Source: JBCCTX01 sp964468435 (GTDB lineage: Bacteria > Bacteroidota > Bacteroidia > J057). From it: 64,000 nucleotides of DNA. The position numbers and the translations under genes were made by a program. Within the stretch, counting starts at the first letter, position 1; each line of letters begins with the position of its first letter. The notes beneath the pieces are model-generated. The model was given only the letters and a program-made list of their open reading frames with translations, made no database searches and was not told the origin of the DNA. Shown here piece after piece: positions 62,018-64,000 of the stretch. The stretch covers positions 1 through 64,000 of the forward strand of contig CAYXVE010000001.1 in the NCBI GenBank assembly GCA_964468435.1. The letters run 5' to 3'.

Positions 62018-63389
62018 GTGTTGTACGCATGACTTCAAGAAGTTTTTCTACGGATTCGCTCCAAGTTAAGGCTTTGAGGTCGTTGAGTTGTTTTTCGGCT
62101 ACGGTACTCCTAAGCGCATGCTGGTAGCTGAGTTGCAGGATAATCTCCACCCATTCAGCCATATTCTGTGGATCGGCCACAAAGGCATGGGGGAGTACTT
62201 CAGCTGCTCCAGAATTACGCGACAGCACACAAGGAATGCCAAACTGGGCAGCTTCGAGTGCAACCAGGCCAAATGGTTCAGAAATTGATGGCATAACAAA
62301 GATATCTGTCATCGACAAGAGTTCATGTATTTTTTCCCTTTCCAGATGTCCAGTAAAATGTACTTTGTCGCCCATCTTTGCTTGGGAGGTTTGTGTTATC
62401 AATTCTGCCGTTTTCTCCCCCTTGCCTGCCAGTACAAATCGGGTTTTGGGATTTTGTCTCAGGACGCGCTGTGCTATTTGCAGGAATAGTTCAGGGGCTT
62501 TCTGGTAAGTCAGCCTTCCCAAAAATAGGATTAGGGTTTCAGGAAAAGTTTTGGCGATCTTCCGGGAACTAACAGGAGCAGTACCATTATGTATGACCTG
62601 GATTCTTTGTGCCGGAATACCGTATTGTTCTTCAAGGATCTTCCGGGTATATTCACTCACAGCAATGATTACGTCGGCCTCATGGTAAATCCATTTCTCG
62701 AGATCATAAATCCAGCTTTCTTTGGACAGGCTATTCCGGTCATATTCCAGCGAGTGTACGTGGATGACTAGGGGCTTTTGAAATTTTTTCTTGATCTCCA
62801 TGCCGGCCAGACTGGTCATCCAGTCATGTGCATGAATCAGGTCAAATTCAATGTCACTGGCTTTTTCCAGTGCCAGTCTTGCGTAATTATAAACCTGGTT
62901 AAATAATGGCTGTTTTAGCAATTCTTCCGGAAAATCCAGGCTTAGGCGGGTTTCTTCTGAATTTGTTGTGTGCCCGGGTAGTTGTGCGGCAGGTAGGTCA
63001 GGATAAGACTGCCATACTTTCCGCATAATATGTTCGGTTGTGTAGCGTTCTTCCAGGAGAGTAACTTTCTGGTAGAGGGTATTAACCGTAGTATAGGGGT
63101 CTATTTGTTTGAGAACGGGGATATATACAACTTGATAGGAGATACGGGTAGACGTAGTACTTACAGGGATCTCAGCTACATGTATTTCCGGAATGGGTGG
63201 ATGTACCATAGGGGGCGGATCTTGCTGAGGATGAGAAGAAGAGATTGAAATAGACTCCGCTTGGGGGATAAAAGCCGTAATGGGAATGTGCCTGGAAAGC
63301 TCATCATTCAGAGCGGTATACGCGACCCCCAGTCCACCCAGTACATTTGGAGGAAATTCCCATCCCAAGGACAAAACAGAGAAGCTCAT
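61992..63389 (-). CDS. Glycosyltransferase, glycogen/starch-synthase-like (GT4/GT5)
   Basis: A 465-residue GT-B fold enzyme. The start LGWEFPPNVLGGLGVAY is the ADP-glucose-synthase-like nucleotide-binding loop. Further motifs are DLIHAHDWMTSLAG, the strand VIHVHSLEYDR and IAVSEYTRKILEEQYG. The C-terminal donor site is SEPFGLVALEAAQFGIPCVLS, with a Glu pair typical of retaining GT4/GT5. Given glgB nearby, glycogen synthesis is likely, but another alpha-glucan or sucrose-type donor is possible. Its 3' end overlaps the convergent msrC by 26 bp. It follows the membrane-protein gene by 23 bp. Confidence 0.9.
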   Translation of the reverse strand: MSFSVLSLGWEFPPNVLGGLGVAYTALNDELSRHIPITAFIPQAESISISSSHPQQDPPPMVHPPIPEIHVAEIPVSTTSTRISYQVVYIPVLKQIDPYTTVNTLYQKVTLLEERYTTEHIMRKVWQSYPDLPAAQLPGHTTNSEETRLSLDFPEELLKQPLFNQVYNYARLALEKASDIEFDLIHAHDWMTSLAGMEIKKKFQKPLVIHVHSLEYDRNSLSKESWIYDLEKWIYHEADVIIAVSEYTRKILEEQYGIPAQRIQVIHNGTAPVSSRKIAKTFPETLILFLGRLTYQKAPELFLQIAQRVLRQNPKTRFVLAGKGEKTAELITQTSQAKMGDKVHFTGHLEREKIHELLSMTDIFVMPSISEPFGLVALEAAQFGIPCVLSRNSGAAEVLPHAFVADPQNMAEWVEIILQLSYQHALRSTVAEKQLNDLKALTWSESVEKLLEVMRTTLRSSVDDK

Positions 63390-63412
63390 ATGGTTGTGGT
63401 TTGATGCTTAAA

Positions 63413-63985
63413 TTAGAAATTAATTGCTTTAGGCTGCAAATATTTTTGGGTATTTACCCAGATGATTAATGGTAATCCGCCATGTCCCAGTCTGTAGACT
63501 GTTTCATATAACCAGCGGTCAAGAGATTCAGCAGGGAGGGCAGGATCATAATAGGCTACTACGCGAGCAAGTGCAGTAAGAGACCCCCATATGATGGCAT
63601 ATACTACTACGATTCGATCTATTTTGTTGATGAACAGACCTATCGCTACAATGAAATCCAGTATACCTGCCAGCAGAAGGAATGATCTGGCGGCATCTGC
63701 CGATAATCCGATAATGTTTTGTGTCATGAAGACAAAATGTGCGGGTACAGAAAATATCCCTGAAGCAAACAAACCATGACCCATAAAGGTGAGGGCGATG
63801 GCCCATTTTATTCCTAGGAGAAGTCCTTTGGATAGTGTTTGTTGCGAAATGATAGCTGCCAGAAATAATGGTAGTGTCCACTGGATTGTATGTTCTATGA
63901 ATAGAGCTATATTCCAGTTTTGCAACATAGAAGATAGGATGGTTTGCAAAAGCAGCATGAAGCCACCTGCAAGCAGGAAGATCAT
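63413..63985 (-). CDS. Polytopic membrane protein, function unknown, start possibly beyond window
   Basis: This 190-residue reading from ATG 63985 is almost entirely hydrophobic, with about five TM helices (LLAGGFMLLL, TLPLFLAAIIS, WAIALTFMGHGLFASG, LLAGILDFIVAIGLFI, VVYAIIWGSLTALARVV). The frame stays open to 64000, so the true start may lie beyond the window. The MGHGLFA segment and small size recall DoxX-like proteins, but I cannot assign a family. It lies 23 bp before the glycosyltransferase gene in the same direction. Confidence 0.65.
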   Translation of the reverse strand: MIFLLAGGFMLLLQTILSSMLQNWNIALFIEHTIQWTLPLFLAAIISQQTLSKGLLLGIKWAIALTFMGHGLFASGIFSVPAHFVFMTQNIIGLSADAARSFLLLAGILDFIVAIGLFINKIDRIVVVYAIIWGSLTALARVVAYYDPALPAESLDRWLYETVYRLGHGGLPLIIWVNTQKYLQPKAINF

Positions 63986-64000
63986 GCTTGTAAGCTTCCC

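Overview
The window reads as a contiguous piece of a Bacteroidota chromosome, most likely from the Saprospiria/Chitinophagia side of the phylum (lineage by inference). The phylum call rests on several things seen in the sequence: secreted proteases with type IX secretion (T9SS) C-terminal sorting domains, a T9SS plug protein, DUF3276 and DUF6702 proteins, a long-form IspG with a large insert, a fused alpha/beta 2-oxoacid dehydrogenase E1, and repeated matches upstream of genes to the Bacteroidota promoter form TTTG - about 18 nt - TAnnTTTG. Few genes have a strong Shine-Dalgarno sequence. No rRNA, tRNA, CRISPR array, intact insertion sequence or prophage was seen.

Layout. 1-1.8 kb: a subtilisin-like protease running off the left edge. 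1.9-8.8 kb: a leftward operon radA - WG-repeat lipoprotein - two Opp/Dpp-type permeases - solute-binding lipoprotein, with no ATPase gene. 9-15.2 kb: a membrane zinc-ribbon protein and a tandem pair of paralogous T9SS-secreted subtilases. 15.4-21.8 kb: an outer-membrane beta-barrel receptor, an alpha/beta hydrolase and a TPR protein. 22-29 kb: a leftward information-processing block of rimP-nusA-infB, a Nif3 protein and a zinc-ribbon coiled-coil protein. A terminator-like hairpin sits in the rimP leader.

29-32.8 kb: a PLP enzyme, glmM and trhO. 32.8-37.6 kb: a two-gene envelope locus with an OmpA protein followed by a very long membrane-anchored coiled-coil protein. The latter contains exact 210-bp tandem repeats and a 100-N assembly gap whose length breaks the frame. 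37.7-42.6 kb: an M61 peptidase, a cobalamin adenosyltransferase, a small lipoprotein and ispG. 43-48.7 kb: a conserved unknown protein, the fused E1 and an M28 peptidase. 48.7-52.9 kb: trpS-deoxynucleoside kinase, a 50-bp perfect palindrome, a di-haem peroxidase and a TauE-family transporter.

53-64 kb: glycogen branching enzyme, DUF3276 protein, a conserved exported protein, a nucleoside transporter and a fatty acid desaturase. These are followed by a short element with inverted termini, DUF6702 protein, the T9SS plug, free-methionine-sulfoxide reductase, a glycogen-synthase-like glycosyltransferase and a membrane protein at the right edge.

Two themes connect genes. The first is protein export: T9SS cargo proteases near 10-15 kb and a T9SS plug protein near 60 kb. 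The second is glycogen: a branching enzyme and a starch/glycogen-synthase-like transferase about 7 kb apart. Most of the window looks like ordinary core genome. The least explained parts are the repeat coiled-coil/OmpA locus, the trpS-leader palindrome, the inverted-terminus element near 59.6 kb and the ATPase-less transporter operon with a cysteine-bearing permease loop.
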